Source: an uncultured Acidobacteriota bacterium
GTDB taxonomy: Bacteria > Acidobacteriota > Vicinamibacteria > Fen-336
Direction of reading: 5' to 3'
Length of the DNA: 44,073 nucleotides
Assembly (NCBI GenBank): GCA_902826455.1
Contig: CADEEV010000037.1
Location: forward strand, 1-44,073
The stretch's first letter is position 1. Every line of letters starts with the position of its first letter. Of this stretch, positions 18,805 through 27,427 are shown piece after piece. A program made the translations under genes and the position numbers. The notes under the pieces are model-generated. The model searched no databases, was not told the DNA's origin, and saw only the letters and a program-made list of their open reading frames with translations.

Positions 18805-20171
18805 GCCGTCCGCCGCAGCGGCGCGCCCGCGAGGGAGGCCAGGGCCACGATACTGGCGCCGGCGAACAAGGCCAGCAGCGCGTGCATCGGCAGCGTCACG
18901 CGGAACTCGAGGTGCATCGGGGCCTGCAGCACCAGGTACGCGAACGGCACGATGCCGAGGAGCAGCGCGCGCCGCGGCGAGAGCAGGCCGAGCAGGCCGA
19001 CGCCGGCGGCCACGGCCAGCAGCAGCGTGCCGGTAAGGCCCACCTGCGCGGCGTGGACGAGGCCGCGCACAGGGCTCGTCGGCGCGACGAAGCCGGGGGC
19101 GTTGTCGGCGTAGTCGAGCATCTGCCCCATGCGCGCGAGCATGGCGCGGGCGAACCAGCCCGGGTTCTCGCGGATCACGGCCAGGCTGCGCCTCACGCGG
19201 AAGCGGTCGCGGGCGATGCCGTCGGGCGAAGCCCACCACTCGCGATAGCGCGGCTCGCCGAACAGGCGCGCCTCGTCCCGCGCCACCTCGCGGTCGGCGG
19301 GGAACGCGCCGAAGCGCGCGCCGCCGGCGTCGGCGATGCCCTCCCACAGCACGATGCCCATGTTGGTGCTGACGGGCACGAAGGCGCCGTAGACGAGGTA
19401 GTTGCGCAGCGTGATGGGCGCCACGACGGCCGCCGCCGTGCCCGCGAGCACCAGGGCGCGCTTCCTCGCCACGGCCCGGGGCTCGAGGGCCAGGAGACCG
19501 AGGCCCAGGAACGCGGCGAGGGCGAGGGTGTTGGGCCGCAGCCACGTGGAGAGGCCGAGCGCGAGCCCCGCCAGGGCGTGCCAGTACAGGGGGGCGCGGC
19601 CGCGCCCCTTCACGACGCACAGCACGCCGAGCAGCACGAGGGCGACGCAGGGCTCGTCGGGCAGCATCACGTTCGAGTAGTAGGCGAAGTGCGGGGTCAC
19701 GGCGAGGACCAGGCCCGAGGCGAAGCCGACGGCCGGCCCGAACAGCGCTTCGCCGAGCAGGAACAGCAGCACGGGCGCCAGGGAGTCGAGGAGGTTCTGG
19801 GCGCGCTGCCAGCGCGAGGCGTCGCGGCCGAAGCTCGTGTAGACGGCGGCCAGGAACAGGGCGTAGCCGGGCGGCCGGGCGATCGGGCCCGTGTCGTGGG
19901 GATCGGGGTCGCGGGGGTAGAGGATGCCCTGGCCCTCGAGGATGCCGCGGGCCTGGGCGTCGTAGCGGTGGGCCATGCGGACCGCCGGCGTGTCTCCCGT
20001 CTCCGCCAGCGCCCGGATGTCCGCTCCGTGCAGGCTGCGCACCGCGAAGGCCAGGCCGAAGATCGCGACCAGCGCGGCCCCGCGCCCGCCGCGCGACCAG
20101 CGCGTCCGGGTCCCGAGGAGCCGCACGGCCGCGCGTCGCAGGCGGCCGGGCCGCGTCCCTTCACCGTTCAT
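18801..20171 (-). CDS. GT-C (ArnT/PMT-like) polytopic glycosyltransferase
   Basis: A 456-residue membrane protein with about ten spans. An N-terminal hydrophobic helix is followed by a periplasmic loop holding a likely acidic catalytic residue, then RPPGYALFLAAVY (from R99), the hallmark of family-39-like transferases that use a lipid-phosphate sugar. PHFAYYSNVMLPDEP and LGLSTWLRPN are further typical motifs. It probably adds a sugar to a lipid or protein on the periplasmic side. It is the first gene after nuoN (47 bases away) and is coupled to the sulfatase-like gene by overlap. The acceptor is unknown. Confidence 0.85.
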   Translation of the reverse strand: MNGEGTRPGRLRRAAVRLLGTRTRWSRGGRGAALVAIFGLAFAVRSLHGADIRALAETGDTPAVRMAHRYDAQARGILEGQGILYPRDPDPHDTGPIARPPGYALFLAAVYTSFGRDASRWQRAQNLLDSLAPVLLFLLGEALFGPAVGFASGLVLAVTPHFAYYSNVMLPDEPCVALVLLGVLCVVKGRGRAPLYWHALAGLALGLSTWLRPNTLALAAFLGLGLLALEPRAVARKRALVLAGTAAAVVAPITLRNYLVYGAFVPVSTNMGIVLWEGIADAGGARFGAFPADREVARDEARLFGEPRYREWWASPDGIARDRFRVRRSLAVIRENPGWFARAMLARMGQMLDYADNAPGFVAPTSPVRGLVHAAQVGLTGTLLLAVAAGVGLLGLLSPRRALLLGIVPFAYLVLQAPMHLEFRVTLPMHALLALFAGASIVALASLAGAPLRRTA

Positions 20172-20194
20172 GAGCGGTCAGTTGTACTACGGAA

Positions 20195-20219
20195 GACGCC
20201 GCGGCCCGAAGCGGCGGTC
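20195..20219 (-). terminator. Possible hairpin after nuoN
   Basis: CGCCGC (20197-20202) and GCGGCG (20211-20216) pair across an eight-base loop, and the stem can extend by a bulged GAC/GTC. It begins at the nuoN stop. Only a short pyrimidine stretch (TCTTCC) follows, so termination may be weak or partial. It is the only structural break seen in the minus-strand array. Confidence 0.3.
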
Positions 20220-21712
20220 TAGAGCCCGGCGTAGATCGAGAGGGACGCCCGGGCCCAGGCCTCGACCCGGCTCCAGAAGAGCAGCGGCAGGATGTTGGCC
20301 GCGGCGAGCGCGGCGATCCAGGCGAGGTCGGCCGTCGGCAGCCGGAAGGCCGGCTTCTCGACGTGGGGCTCGTCGATGATCATCGTCTTCAGCACGCGCG
20401 CGTAGTAGTAGGCGCCGATCGCCGCGTTCACGGCCCCGATCGTGCCGTAGGCCCAGTACGACGGCCCGCGCTCGATCACCGCCGCGAACACGTAGAACTT
20501 GCCCATGAAGCCCACGAGGGGCGGGATGCCCATGAGCGAGAACAGGAAGATCGCCATGGCGAAGGTCAGGCCCGGGGCGCGCTTCGAGAGCCCCGCGTAG
20601 TCGCGCAGGTCGAAGGTGCCGTCCTGCTTGTGGACGAGCGTCACCACCAGGAACGCCCCCAGGTTCATGACGACGTAGGCGAGCAGGTAGATCATGAGCG
20701 CGCGCGCGCCGTTCTCGGAGAGCGCGACGACGCCCATCATCACGTAGCCCGCGTGGGCGATCGACGAGTACGCGAGCAGCCGCTTCATGTTCGTCTGGGT
20801 GAGCGCCGCCACGTTGCCGACGGTCATGGTCAGGACCGAGATCAGCATCAGCAGCCAGGTCCAGTCGATGAGCCCCGAGAGGTCCCAGGGTGTCGCGCCG
20901 TGGCTCGACAGGCCGCCGAAGAAGAAGCGCAGCATGATCGAGAAGCCCGCGGCCTTGGGCGCGACCGAGAGGAACGCCGTCACCGGCGTCGGGGCCCCCT
21001 GGTAGACGTCGGGGCACCAGAAGTGGAACGGCACCGCGGCGGTCTTGAAGCCGAAGCCGGCGAAGATCAGCAAGGCGATGAGGTAGACCGCGAAGCGGTT
21101 CTGGTCGGTCAGGCCCTCGGAGAGGAAGGCGCGGATCGTCGGCAGGCTGGTGCTGCCCGTGAGCCCGTAGAGCAGCGACATCCCGTAGACCATGGCGCCC
21201 GTCGAGACGGCCCCGAACAGCACGTACTTGAGGGAGGCCTCGTTCGACATGCGGTCGCCCTTGAAGTACGCGACCATGACGTAGGACGTGATCGACACCA
21301 TCTCGAGGGCGAGGTACAGCATCGCGAGGTCGTTCGCCGAGGCCAGCAGCAGGTTCGAGAGCGTGACCGCGAGGAGCAGGGCGTGGAACTCGCCCTGGCC
21401 CAGGCCGTGGAGCTCGGCGGAGTTGCGGAACGTGAACGCGAGGGCCACCACGAGGGACGCCCCGACGAGGAGCGCCTTGAAGAAGCTGCCCATGGGGTCG
21501 GCCACGAGCATGCCGCTCCAGGTCTCGGAGGGCACGCCGTGATCGGCGAGGCTCAGGGCGAGGGCCGCCGCGAGGCCGAGCGCCGTGAGGAGCCGGGACA
21601 GGGCGTTGCGCGCCTTGATGCCCGTCGCGTCCACGAGCACCACGAGCAGCAGCGCCGCGGTCAGGGCGATCTCGGGCAGGAACCGCGGAAGGCTCTTCAG
21701 GACCTCTGGCAC
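20219..21712 (-). CDS. nuoN: NADH-quinone oxidoreductase subunit N
   Basis: This is one of the three antiporter-like proton-pumping subunits of the complex I membrane arm. It has 497 residues and about 14 spans. LALEMVSITSYVMVA carries the conserved glutamate of TM5. GAPTPVTAFLSVAPKAAG is diagnostic of NuoN as opposed to L or M, and the lysine of this segment is part of the proton path. The GTG start has GAGGG upstream and follows the nuoK stop by one base. L and M, which normally lie between K and N, are absent. Confidence 0.95.
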   Translation of the reverse strand: MPEVLKSLPRFLPEIALTAALLLVVLVDATGIKARNALSRLLTALGLAAALALSLADHGVPSETWSGMLVADPMGSFFKALLVGASLVVALAFTFRNSAELHGLGQGEFHALLLAVTLSNLLLASANDLAMLYLALEMVSITSYVMVAYFKGDRMSNEASLKYVLFGAVSTGAMVYGMSLLYGLTGSTSLPTIRAFLSEGLTDQNRFAVYLIALLIFAGFGFKTAAVPFHFWCPDVYQGAPTPVTAFLSVAPKAAGFSIMLRFFFGGLSSHGATPWDLSGLIDWTWLLMLISVLTMTVGNVAALTQTNMKRLLAYSSIAHAGYVMMGVVALSENGARALMIYLLAYVVMNLGAFLVVTLVHKQDGTFDLRDYAGLSKRAPGLTFAMAIFLFSLMGIPPLVGFMGKFYVFAAVIERGPSYWAYGTIGAVNAAIGAYYYARVLKTMIIDEPHVEKPAFRLPTADLAWIAALAAANILPLLFWSRVEAWARASLSIYAGL

Positions 21713-21713
21713 A

Positions 21714-22019
21714 TCACCCTCGGAGAATGTCGGCCTGGTCGAGGTTCGGCGTGCGGCGCAGGCGGTAGAGCGTCAGCACGATGGCGAGGGCCACGGCGGC
21801 CTCGGCGGCCGCGATCACGATCACGAAGATCGCGAACATCTGGCCCTGCAGGTTGCCCGAGCCGTAGCGCGAGAACGCGACGAGGTTCAGGTTGGCCGAA
21901 TTCAGGATGAGCTCGATGCCCATCAGCACGTTGACCGCGTTGCGCCGTGTCAGCACCCCGAGGACGCCGAGGCAGAACAGGGCCGCGGAAACCAGCAGGT
22001 AGTGGGGCAGCCCGATCAT
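21714..22019 (-). CDS. nuoK: NADH-quinone oxidoreductase subunit K
   Basis: The protein has 101 residues and three spans, standard for NuoK. The conserved glutamate is in LMGIELILNSANLNL and a second acidic residue in AAAEAAVALA. ATG 22019 overlaps the nuoJ stop (ATGA). It forms part of the proton path between NuoJ/H and NuoN. Confidence 0.95.
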   Translation of the reverse strand: MIGLPHYLLVSAALFCLGVLGVLTRRNAVNVLMGIELILNSANLNLVAFSRYGSGNLQGQMFAIFVIVIAAAEAAVALAIVLTLYRLRRTPNLDQADILRG

Positions 22020-22522
22020 GCTTCCTTCTTCCTCCGCACGATCATGGCGGCGCCGATCAGGGCCACGAGCAGCAGCACCGAGGCCGCCTCGAAGGGCAGC
22101 AGGTACTGGCCCATGAACAGGTGGCCGATCTCGTCGGTCGTGGCGGACGGCGCGCGCCCGGGTCCGATCTTCCACGTCGTCCGGAAGCCCAGCACCGCGA
22201 GCACCACGAACAGCCCGGCGGCCACGATCGCGGCCGGCGCGAACTGCGTGACCTCGCTCTTGAGGTCGAGGTCGTAGAGCTTGTGGGTGAGCATCACGCC
22301 GAACAGCAGCAGCACCAGGATGCCGCCCACGTAGATGAGGAGCTGCGAGGCCGCGATGAAGTCGGCGCCGAGCAGCAGGTACAGTCCAGCGACGCCGAAG
22401 AACGTGAAGAGCAGCGCGAAGGCGCTGTAGATCAGGCTGCGCGCCAGCGTCACCACGACGGCCGAGCCGACCGTGATCGCGGCAAAGGCGAGGAAGACGC
22501 CGTCCGACGCCGTGAAGTGCAT
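22016..22522 (-). CDS. nuoJ: NADH-quinone oxidoreductase subunit J
   Basis: A 168-residue, five-span membrane subunit. LLLGADFIAASQLLIYVGG is the conserved TM3 region with the pi-bulge of ND6/NuoJ. The C-terminus ends in a basic stretch (RRKKEA). The ATG at 22522 overlaps the nuoI stop by one base. It links the quinone site to the antiporter subunits. Confidence 0.94.
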   Translation of the reverse strand: MHFTASDGVFLAFAAITVGSAVVVTLARSLIYSAFALLFTFFGVAGLYLLLGADFIAASQLLIYVGGILVLLLFGVMLTHKLYDLDLKSEVTQFAPAAIVAAGLFVVLAVLGFRTTWKIGPGRAPSATTDEIGHLFMGQYLLPFEAASVLLLVALIGAAMIVRRKKEA

Positions 22523-23124
22523 CAGGCCCCTGCCGGTGCCGGCGGCGTCTCGGGCGCCGGGGGAGCCGAAGGAGGCGCCTTCGGGGCGGGGGGCGTGCCC
22601 GCGGCGGGTGCTGCGGGGGCGGCGGCCGCCGGAGCCGGGGGCTTGGGAGCGGGCGGCTTCGGGTTCACCGTGAGGAACTTCGCGTTGGGTTTCGCGAAGT
22701 GATAGAGGTGCTTCGTGAGGTCGTCGCTCGCGAACTCGTACTCCGGCGTCATGTAGATGCAGTCCGTGGGGCACGGGTACGTGCAGAGGTTGCAGTAGCA
22801 GCAGAGCGACATGTCGATGTCGAAGACCGTCACGTCGAGCTTGATGCCCTGGCCGTTGGCCGCGAAGATCGCGGGCGCCTTGGGATCGCGCTTGTCGGCC
22901 TTGATGTAGATGCACTGCACGGGGCAGGCCCGGGCGCACTGGCCGCAGCCGATGCAGTCCTCGTACTTCATGAAGAGCCGCATGCGGCTCTTGGGCGGCA
23001 GCTGCCAGCGCTCTTCGGGGTAGTGGAGCGTCACCTTCTTCGTGAACAGGTGGCGCCACGTGATCTGCATGCCCACGAGGACGGTGAAGAAGCCCTCCCA
23101 GAGATCGACCAGCCACTGCTTCAT
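22522..23124 (-). CDS. nuoI: NADH-quinone oxidoreductase subunit I (module 2) with Pro/Ala-rich tail
   Basis: The protein has 200 residues. The two 4Fe-4S sets are C57, C60, C63, C67 and C108, C111, C114, C118. The N-terminus carries the membrane-proximal helix. The last 50 residues are almost all Pro and Ala, an extension absent from the copy at 1793-2383. The two copies differ strongly outside the cluster motifs, so they are old paralogues or of separate origin. It overlaps nuoH by 4 bases. Confidence 0.94.
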   Translation of the reverse strand: MKQWLVDLWEGFFTVLVGMQITWRHLFTKKVTLHYPEERWQLPPKSRMRLFMKYEDCIGCGQCARACPVQCIYIKADKRDPKAPAIFAANGQGIKLDVTVFDIDMSLCCYCNLCTYPCPTDCIYMTPEYEFASDDLTKHLYHFAKPNAKFLTVNPKPPAPKPPAPAAAAPAAPAAGTPPAPKAPPSAPPAPETPPAPAGA

Positions 23125-24296
23125 GCGGCCATCTCCTGGATCCGGCGGCGGCTCCACTGGACCGCGCGCAGGACGCCGACGACCAGCATGGCGAAGATGC
23201 CGAGGACGATCGGCCAGCCCACGATCCGGTCCACCACCGGGAAGCCCCGGGGAAGGACGAGGGTGAGGCCGCCGATCACCACCACGAGCGCGAGCGAGAT
23301 CGGCAGCAGGACCTTCCAGGCCACGTGCATGAGCTGGTCGACCCGCAGCCGCGGCAGCGTCCAGCGCAGCCACATCATCACGAACACAAGTGTCCAGGCC
23401 TTCGCGATCAGCCAGAACGGTCCGAGGCCGACGCCGCCGATCGTCTGCAGCGCCATGTGGGGCGCCAGCGGCCCGCCGAAGAACAGCACCGAGGCGACGG
23501 CCGAGAGCACGACCATCTCGGTGTACTCCGCCATGAAGAACATGGCGAAGAAGAAGCCGCTGTACTCCGTGTGGAAGCCGGCCACGAGCTCGCTCTCGGC
23601 CTCGGGGATGTCGAAGGGCGCCCGGTTGCACTCGGCGAGCGTCGCGGTGAAGAAGACCAGGAACAGGATGACGTTCAGCGGGAAGTAGCGCCAGACGATC
23701 CAGTAGGGCAGGCCGCCCTGCTGCGCCTCCACGATGTCCTTGAGGGAGAGGCTGCCGACCATCATCACCACGACCACCAGGCTCATGACCGCCGGGATCT
23801 CGTAGGAGACGATCTGCGCGGCCGAGCGCATCGCGCCGAACAGCGCGTACTTGTTGTTCGAGGCCCAGCCCGCCATGATCAGGCCCACGGTCGACAGGCT
23901 CGAGACTGCGACCACGTAGAACACGCCGATGTTGAGGTCGGCGCCCTGGACGCGCGACCCGAACGGGATCACGACGAAGGACAGGAACGCGCCCACCACG
24001 ACCAGGCACGGCGCCAGCGTGAACAGGAACTTGTCGGCGCTCGCCGGGAAGATCGCCTCCTTGAAGAGCAGCTTCACGGCGTCGGCCACGGTCTGCAGCA
24101 TGCCGTGGGGCCCGACGCGCTTCGGGCCGATGCGGTCCTGCATGAAGCCGGCGATCTTCGTCTCGGCGTAGACGTAGACGATCGGCCCGAGCGCCATGAA
24201 CGTGATCAGCAGGACCGCGGGCAGGATCCCCGCGAGCGCCGCGACCAGGAACGGCGGCAGGCCGAGGCCTCCGATCAGCTGGGCCGTGAGATCCAC
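23121..24296 (-). CDS. nuoH: NADH-quinone oxidoreductase subunit H
   Basis: This membrane subunit forms the quinone chamber with NuoB and NuoD. It has 391 residues and about eight spans. YAETKIAGFMQDRIGPKRVG (first loop) and the acidic loop PEAESELVAGFHTEYSG are diagnostic. The GTG start at 24296 shares one base with the nuoD TAG; a longer reading upstream lies inside nuoD. An AGGAGA-like sequence precedes it. Confidence 0.95.
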   Translation of the reverse strand: MDLTAQLIGGLGLPPFLVAALAGILPAVLLITFMALGPIVYVYAETKIAGFMQDRIGPKRVGPHGMLQTVADAVKLLFKEAIFPASADKFLFTLAPCLVVVGAFLSFVVIPFGSRVQGADLNIGVFYVVAVSSLSTVGLIMAGWASNNKYALFGAMRSAAQIVSYEIPAVMSLVVVVMMVGSLSLKDIVEAQQGGLPYWIVWRYFPLNVILFLVFFTATLAECNRAPFDIPEAESELVAGFHTEYSGFFFAMFFMAEYTEMVVLSAVASVLFFGGPLAPHMALQTIGGVGLGPFWLIAKAWTLVFVMMWLRWTLPRLRVDQLMHVAWKVLLPISLALVVVIGGLTLVLPRGFPVVDRIVGWPIVLGIFAMLVVGVLRAVQWSRRRIQEMAA

Positions 24297-25462
24297 TAGC
24301 GGTCGATCTCCCCGAGCACGACGTCCAGCGAGCCGATGAGGGCGATGATGTCGGCGATGTACATGCCGCGGGCCAGCACGTGGAAGATGCTCATCGCCGT
24401 GAAGCAGGGGCTCTTCACCTTCACCCGGTAGGGATTCACCGCGGTGCCGTCGGCGACGATGAAGTAGCCGAGCTGCCCGCGGGGCGCCTCGCTGCGGGCG
24501 TAGACTTCGCCCTTGTTGGGCTTGACGCGCTTCGGCACCTTCTCGCGCACGTCGGCCTTCTCCATCTTCTCGAGGGCGTCGATGGCCTGGTGCAGGATCT
24601 TGGCGCTCTCGGCCATCTCGGCCGTGCGCACCCAGTTGCGGTCGAAGCACGAGCCCAGCGGGCCGTGCTCGCCCTTGCCCACCGGCACGGCGAAGTCGTA
24701 CTTCTCGTACCCGCAGTAGGGCTCGTCCTTGCGCAGGTCGCGGGCCGGACCGCTGCCGCGCAGGTTGGGCCCCGTGAGGTCGTAGCTGATCGCGAGATCC
24801 ACCGGGCACACGCCGATCTCGGCGGTGCGCTTGATGAAGATCTTGTTGCCGATCAGCAGGTCCACGAGCTCGGGATAGGTGCGGGCCTCGAACTCGCGCA
24901 GGAACTGGCGACAAGCCTTCACGAAGCCGTCGGGCACGTCGTGGGAGAGCCCGCCGATCCAGTTGTAGTTGTAGAGGAGCCGCGCGCCGCAGGTCCACTC
25001 GAACAGGTCGAGGATCTTCTCCCGGTCCCGCAATAGATGAAGGAAAGGCGTGAAGGCCCCGATGTCCATGCCGTAGGTGCCGACCGCGATCGTGTGGGAG
25101 GCGATGCGCTGCAGCTCGGCCATGATCACGCGGATCGTCTGGACGTAGGGGCTGACCTCGATCCCCATGAGCTTCTCGACCGCCAGGGCGTAGCCGAGGC
25201 TGTTGCCCATGGACGCCACGTAGTCCATGCGGTCGGTGTAGGGGATGACGCCGGGGAAGTCGACGTTCTCGCTGTGCTTCTCGAAGCAGCGGTGCAGGTA
25301 GCCGATGTGGGGCCGCGCGGCCTTCACCACCTCGCCGTCGGTGCGCAGCTCGATGCGCAGCACGCCGTGGGTCGACGGGTGCTGGGGCCCCATGTTGAGG
25401 ACCATCTCGTCCTGGTCGATGGCCTCCTGGGTCCAGTTGTCGACGGCGGCGGGGCTAGCCAT
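24296..25462 (-). CDS. nuoD: NADH-quinone oxidoreductase subunit D (module 2)
   Basis: The 49-kDa-type subunit has 388 residues and is not fused to NuoC, unlike the copy at 3975-5687. GPQHPSTHG (25-33) carries the quinone-site histidines H28 and H32. The C-terminus ends IGSLDVVLGEIDR, as is standard. The ATG overlaps the nuoC stop by 8 bases, with the same ATGGCTAGC junction as nuoB/nuoCD in module 1. Confidence 0.95.
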   Translation of the reverse strand: MASPAAVDNWTQEAIDQDEMVLNMGPQHPSTHGVLRIELRTDGEVVKAARPHIGYLHRCFEKHSENVDFPGVIPYTDRMDYVASMGNSLGYALAVEKLMGIEVSPYVQTIRVIMAELQRIASHTIAVGTYGMDIGAFTPFLHLLRDREKILDLFEWTCGARLLYNYNWIGGLSHDVPDGFVKACRQFLREFEARTYPELVDLLIGNKIFIKRTAEIGVCPVDLAISYDLTGPNLRGSGPARDLRKDEPYCGYEKYDFAVPVGKGEHGPLGSCFDRNWVRTAEMAESAKILHQAIDALEKMEKADVREKVPKRVKPNKGEVYARSEAPRGQLGYFIVADGTAVNPYRVKVKSPCFTAMSIFHVLARGMYIADIIALIGSLDVVLGEIDR

Positions 25463-26033
25463 TGGGCACGTGCTTGTTGGGCGGCGTGAAGTCGAACGGG
25501 CCGACGCCGATCTTCTCGCCGGCCTGGAAGCGCTCGGCCATCTGCTGCGTCGGCTTCACGTGCATGCCGTTGTAGAAGTCGGGGTCCACCCAGTCCTTGC
25601 GCAGCGGGTGGCCGGTCCAGTCGTCCGGCAGCAGGATGCGCCGCAGGTCGCTGTGGCCCTCGAAGACGATCCCGAAAAGGTCGAAGGCCTCGCGCTCGTG
25701 CCAGTTCGCGACGCCCCAGGTCTCCTCGACCGTCGGCAGGCTGGGGTTCTCGCGGGGCAGGTGCGCCTTCAGGACGAACTGGTGGGAGTGCTTGTAGGAG
25801 AGGAGGTGGTAGACCATCTCCATGCGCGGCGGCGTCTCCTTCGGGTAGTCGACCGCCGACTGGCAGAGCAGGTTGTCGAAGGCGAGCTCGGGATCGGCCT
25901 TGCAGAACGCGGCCACCTCGGCGATCGCGCCGGCCTCGACCACGACCCACGGCTGCTTGGCGGCGGCTTCGAACGCGAGGACCTTCGCGCCGAACTTCGC
26001 GGCCAGCCGCTCGTGGATCGCCGCGGCTTCCAT
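25455..26033 (-). CDS. nuoC: NADH-quinone oxidoreductase subunit C (module 2)
   Basis: The 30-kDa-type subunit has 192 residues. The signature EREAFDLFGI is at about 113-122 and is followed by the usual HPLRKDW segment. The C-terminal 30 residues (around FDFTPPNKH) are a common extension. ATG 26033 lies three bases after the nuoB stop. Confidence 0.94.
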   Translation of the reverse strand: MEAAAIHERLAAKFGAKVLAFEAAAKQPWVVVEAGAIAEVAAFCKADPELAFDNLLCQSAVDYPKETPPRMEMVYHLLSYKHSHQFVLKAHLPRENPSLPTVEETWGVANWHEREAFDLFGIVFEGHSDLRRILLPDDWTGHPLRKDWVDPDFYNGMHVKPTQQMAERFQAGEKIGVGPFDFTPPNKHVPNG

Positions 26034-26036
26034 GGC

Positions 26037-26588
26037 CTAGCGCGTGGCCTCGGGGGCCATCGCCGCCCCGGCCAGGCTGCCGAGGGTCTCGCCACGGCGG
26101 CGGAACACCCGGTCCTCCTGGATCTTCTCCTGCAGCTTCATCACCCCGTAGAGCAGCGCCTCGGGCCGCGGCGGACAGCCGGGCACGTAGATGTCCACGG
26201 GGATCACTTCGTCGACACCCTTCAGGACGTGGTAGCCGAAGCGCCAGTAGGGCCCGCCGTTGTTGGCGCAGGAGCCCATGGAGATCACGTACTTGGGCTC
26301 GGGCATCTGCTCGTAGAGCCGCTTCACGCGCGTCGCCATCTTCAACGTGACGGTGCCGGCCACGATCATGAGGTCGCTCTGGCGCGGTGTCCCGCGCGGG
26401 ATCAGGCCGAAGCGGTTCCAGTCGTAGCGGGTGCCGCCGGTCGCCATCATCTCGATGGCGCAGCAGGCGAGGCCGAAGGTCATGGGCCACAGGCTCGACT
26501 TGCGCGCCCAGTTCACCAGGTTGTCGACCGTGGTGAACACCACGTTCTCGTCGAACTTGCCCTGCGCGACGCCCGTGATCGCGGTCAT
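26037..26588 (-). CDS. nuoB: NADH-quinone oxidoreductase subunit B (module 2)
   Basis: The protein has 183 residues. N2 ligands are C42, C43 (LACCAIE), C107 (GSCANNGG) and C138 (PGCPP). It lacks the 65-residue charged tail of the module 1 copy. The start abuts the nuoA TAG. Confidence 0.95.
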   Translation of the reverse strand: MTAITGVAQGKFDENVVFTTVDNLVNWARKSSLWPMTFGLACCAIEMMATGGTRYDWNRFGLIPRGTPRQSDLMIVAGTVTLKMATRVKRLYEQMPEPKYVISMGSCANNGGPYWRFGYHVLKGVDEVIPVDIYVPGCPPRPEALLYGVMKLQEKIQEDRVFRRRGETLGSLAGAAMAPEATR

Positions 26589-26978
26589 CTACGCGCGATC
26601 CTCGGCCCGCACCCACTCGAGGTCGCCCTTGCGCCAGACGTAGGCGAGGGCCACCGCGAGGATGCCGATGAACACGAGGCCTTCAAGGAATGCCAGCATC
26701 CCGAGCTTTTTGAAGACGACCGCCCAGGGCAGCAGGAACACGGCCTCGACGTCGAACACCACGAAGATCAGGGCGAACACGTAGAAGCGGATGTTGAACT
26801 GCACCCAGGCGGAGCCCGTGGGGTTCTCGCCGCACTCGTAGGTGGTGTTCTTCTCCTCGCTGAAGCGGCTGGGACGGATCACCCACCACAGCACGAGGTT
26901 GAACGCGAGAAAGCCGACGGCGACGACGAGAAAGGAGAGGATGCTCGAGTGGGCCGTCAGGAAGTCCTGCGTCGGCAT
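26589..26978 (-). CDS. nuoA: NADH-quinone oxidoreductase subunit A
   Basis: The protein has 129 residues and three spans with the loop YECGENPTGSAW (the conserved ND3/NuoA loop with its Cys) and VFDVEAVFLLPW. ATG 26978 has AGG about eight bases upstream; an in-frame GTG at 26987 is possible. It is the first gene of the leftward array and lies 65 bases downstream of a good promoter. The product helps hold the peripheral arm on the membrane arm. Confidence 0.95.
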   Translation of the reverse strand: MPTQDFLTAHSSILSFLVVAVGFLAFNLVLWWVIRPSRFSEEKNTTYECGENPTGSAWVQFNIRFYVFALIFVVFDVEAVFLLPWAVVFKKLGMLAFLEGLVFIGILAVALAYVWRKGDLEWVRAEDRA

Positions 26979-27042
26979 GTGTTGCACCTGCCTCGGCTCG
27001 TGACCGGCGTTTCTCTGTCGCGTCTTGGAAGCTTGCGGGCGG

Positions 27043-27071
27043 AATCTAGCAGATGCGTTCCGGCTCGTAAA
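27043..27071 (-). promoter_or_regulatory. Sigma70-type promoter for the nuoA array
   Basis: On the minus strand TTTACG (27066-27071) and TAGATT (27043-27048) are separated by exactly 17 bases, each with four of six consensus matches. The expected start is near 27036, leaving a leader of about 58 bases to nuoA ATG. No operator or riboswitch is seen. Confidence 0.6.
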
Positions 27072-27100
27072 GGGGTTCCGTACGCTAGCCGTGGGGAGCG

Positions 27101-27129
27101 TTGTCGGCCCTGCGCCCTTCTGCTAGTAT
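27101..27129 (+). promoter_or_regulatory. Sigma70-type promoter for tRNA-Thr
   Basis: TTGTCG (27101-27106), 17-base spacer, TAGTAT (27124-27129). The predicted start lies near 27136, 29 bases before the tRNA. It is back to back with the nuoA promoter, 30 bases away. Confidence 0.65.
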
Positions 27130-27164
27130 TTCCGTCCCGTCGACGTCGCGACGCGGCCCGTACC

Positions 27165-27239
27165 GCCGATGTAGCTCAGTGGTAGAGCAGCTGATTCGTA
27201 ATCAGCAGGTCGTGGGTTCAAGTCCCACCGTCGGCTCCA
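27165..27239 (+). tRNA. tRNA-Thr (anticodon CGT), CCA encoded
   Basis: All arms fold: acceptor GCCGATG with CGTCGGC (one G-T pair), D arm GCTC/GAGC, anticodon stem GCTGA/TCAGC with loop TTCGTAA giving CGT, variable AGGTC, T arm GTGGG/CCCAC with TTCAAGT. The discriminator is T and CCA is encoded at 27237-27239. It reads ACG codons, common in this high-GC genome. It marks the boundary between the core array and the accessory region. Confidence 0.97.
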
Positions 27240-27356
27240 ATCTGAATCGGTAGCTTGCGGTTCCGGCTATTCGTCCGTAGCGGCCCCATGGCGCCGGCAC
27301 GGCTCGCTGGGGGTCGAACTAGGTGCCGAGAGCGGCGTGGGCGGCCTCCTGAAGCG

Positions 27357-27370
27357 CTGTCGCGCGACAG
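27357..27370. repeat. Perfect 14-bp palindrome with a nearby half copy
   Basis: CTGTCGCGCGACAG is its own reverse complement. A second GCGACAG occurs at 27382-27388. It lies in the 188-base stretch between the tRNA and the HNH-like gene, which otherwise holds no gene. It could be an operator or part of an attachment site; no function is shown. Confidence 0.4.
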
Positions 27371-27427
27371 TCGTTCCCCTGGCGACAGCATGAGGGTATG
27401 CACTGGGGTCGGTCAAGCCATGCGTGC

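Noticed and set aside
15568-19113. 1,181-codon plus-strand open frame opposite rfbB and the sulfatase-like gene
   Set aside because: It has no recognisable motifs and its composition is typical of a GC-rich shadow; the minus-strand genes have clear catalytic residues.
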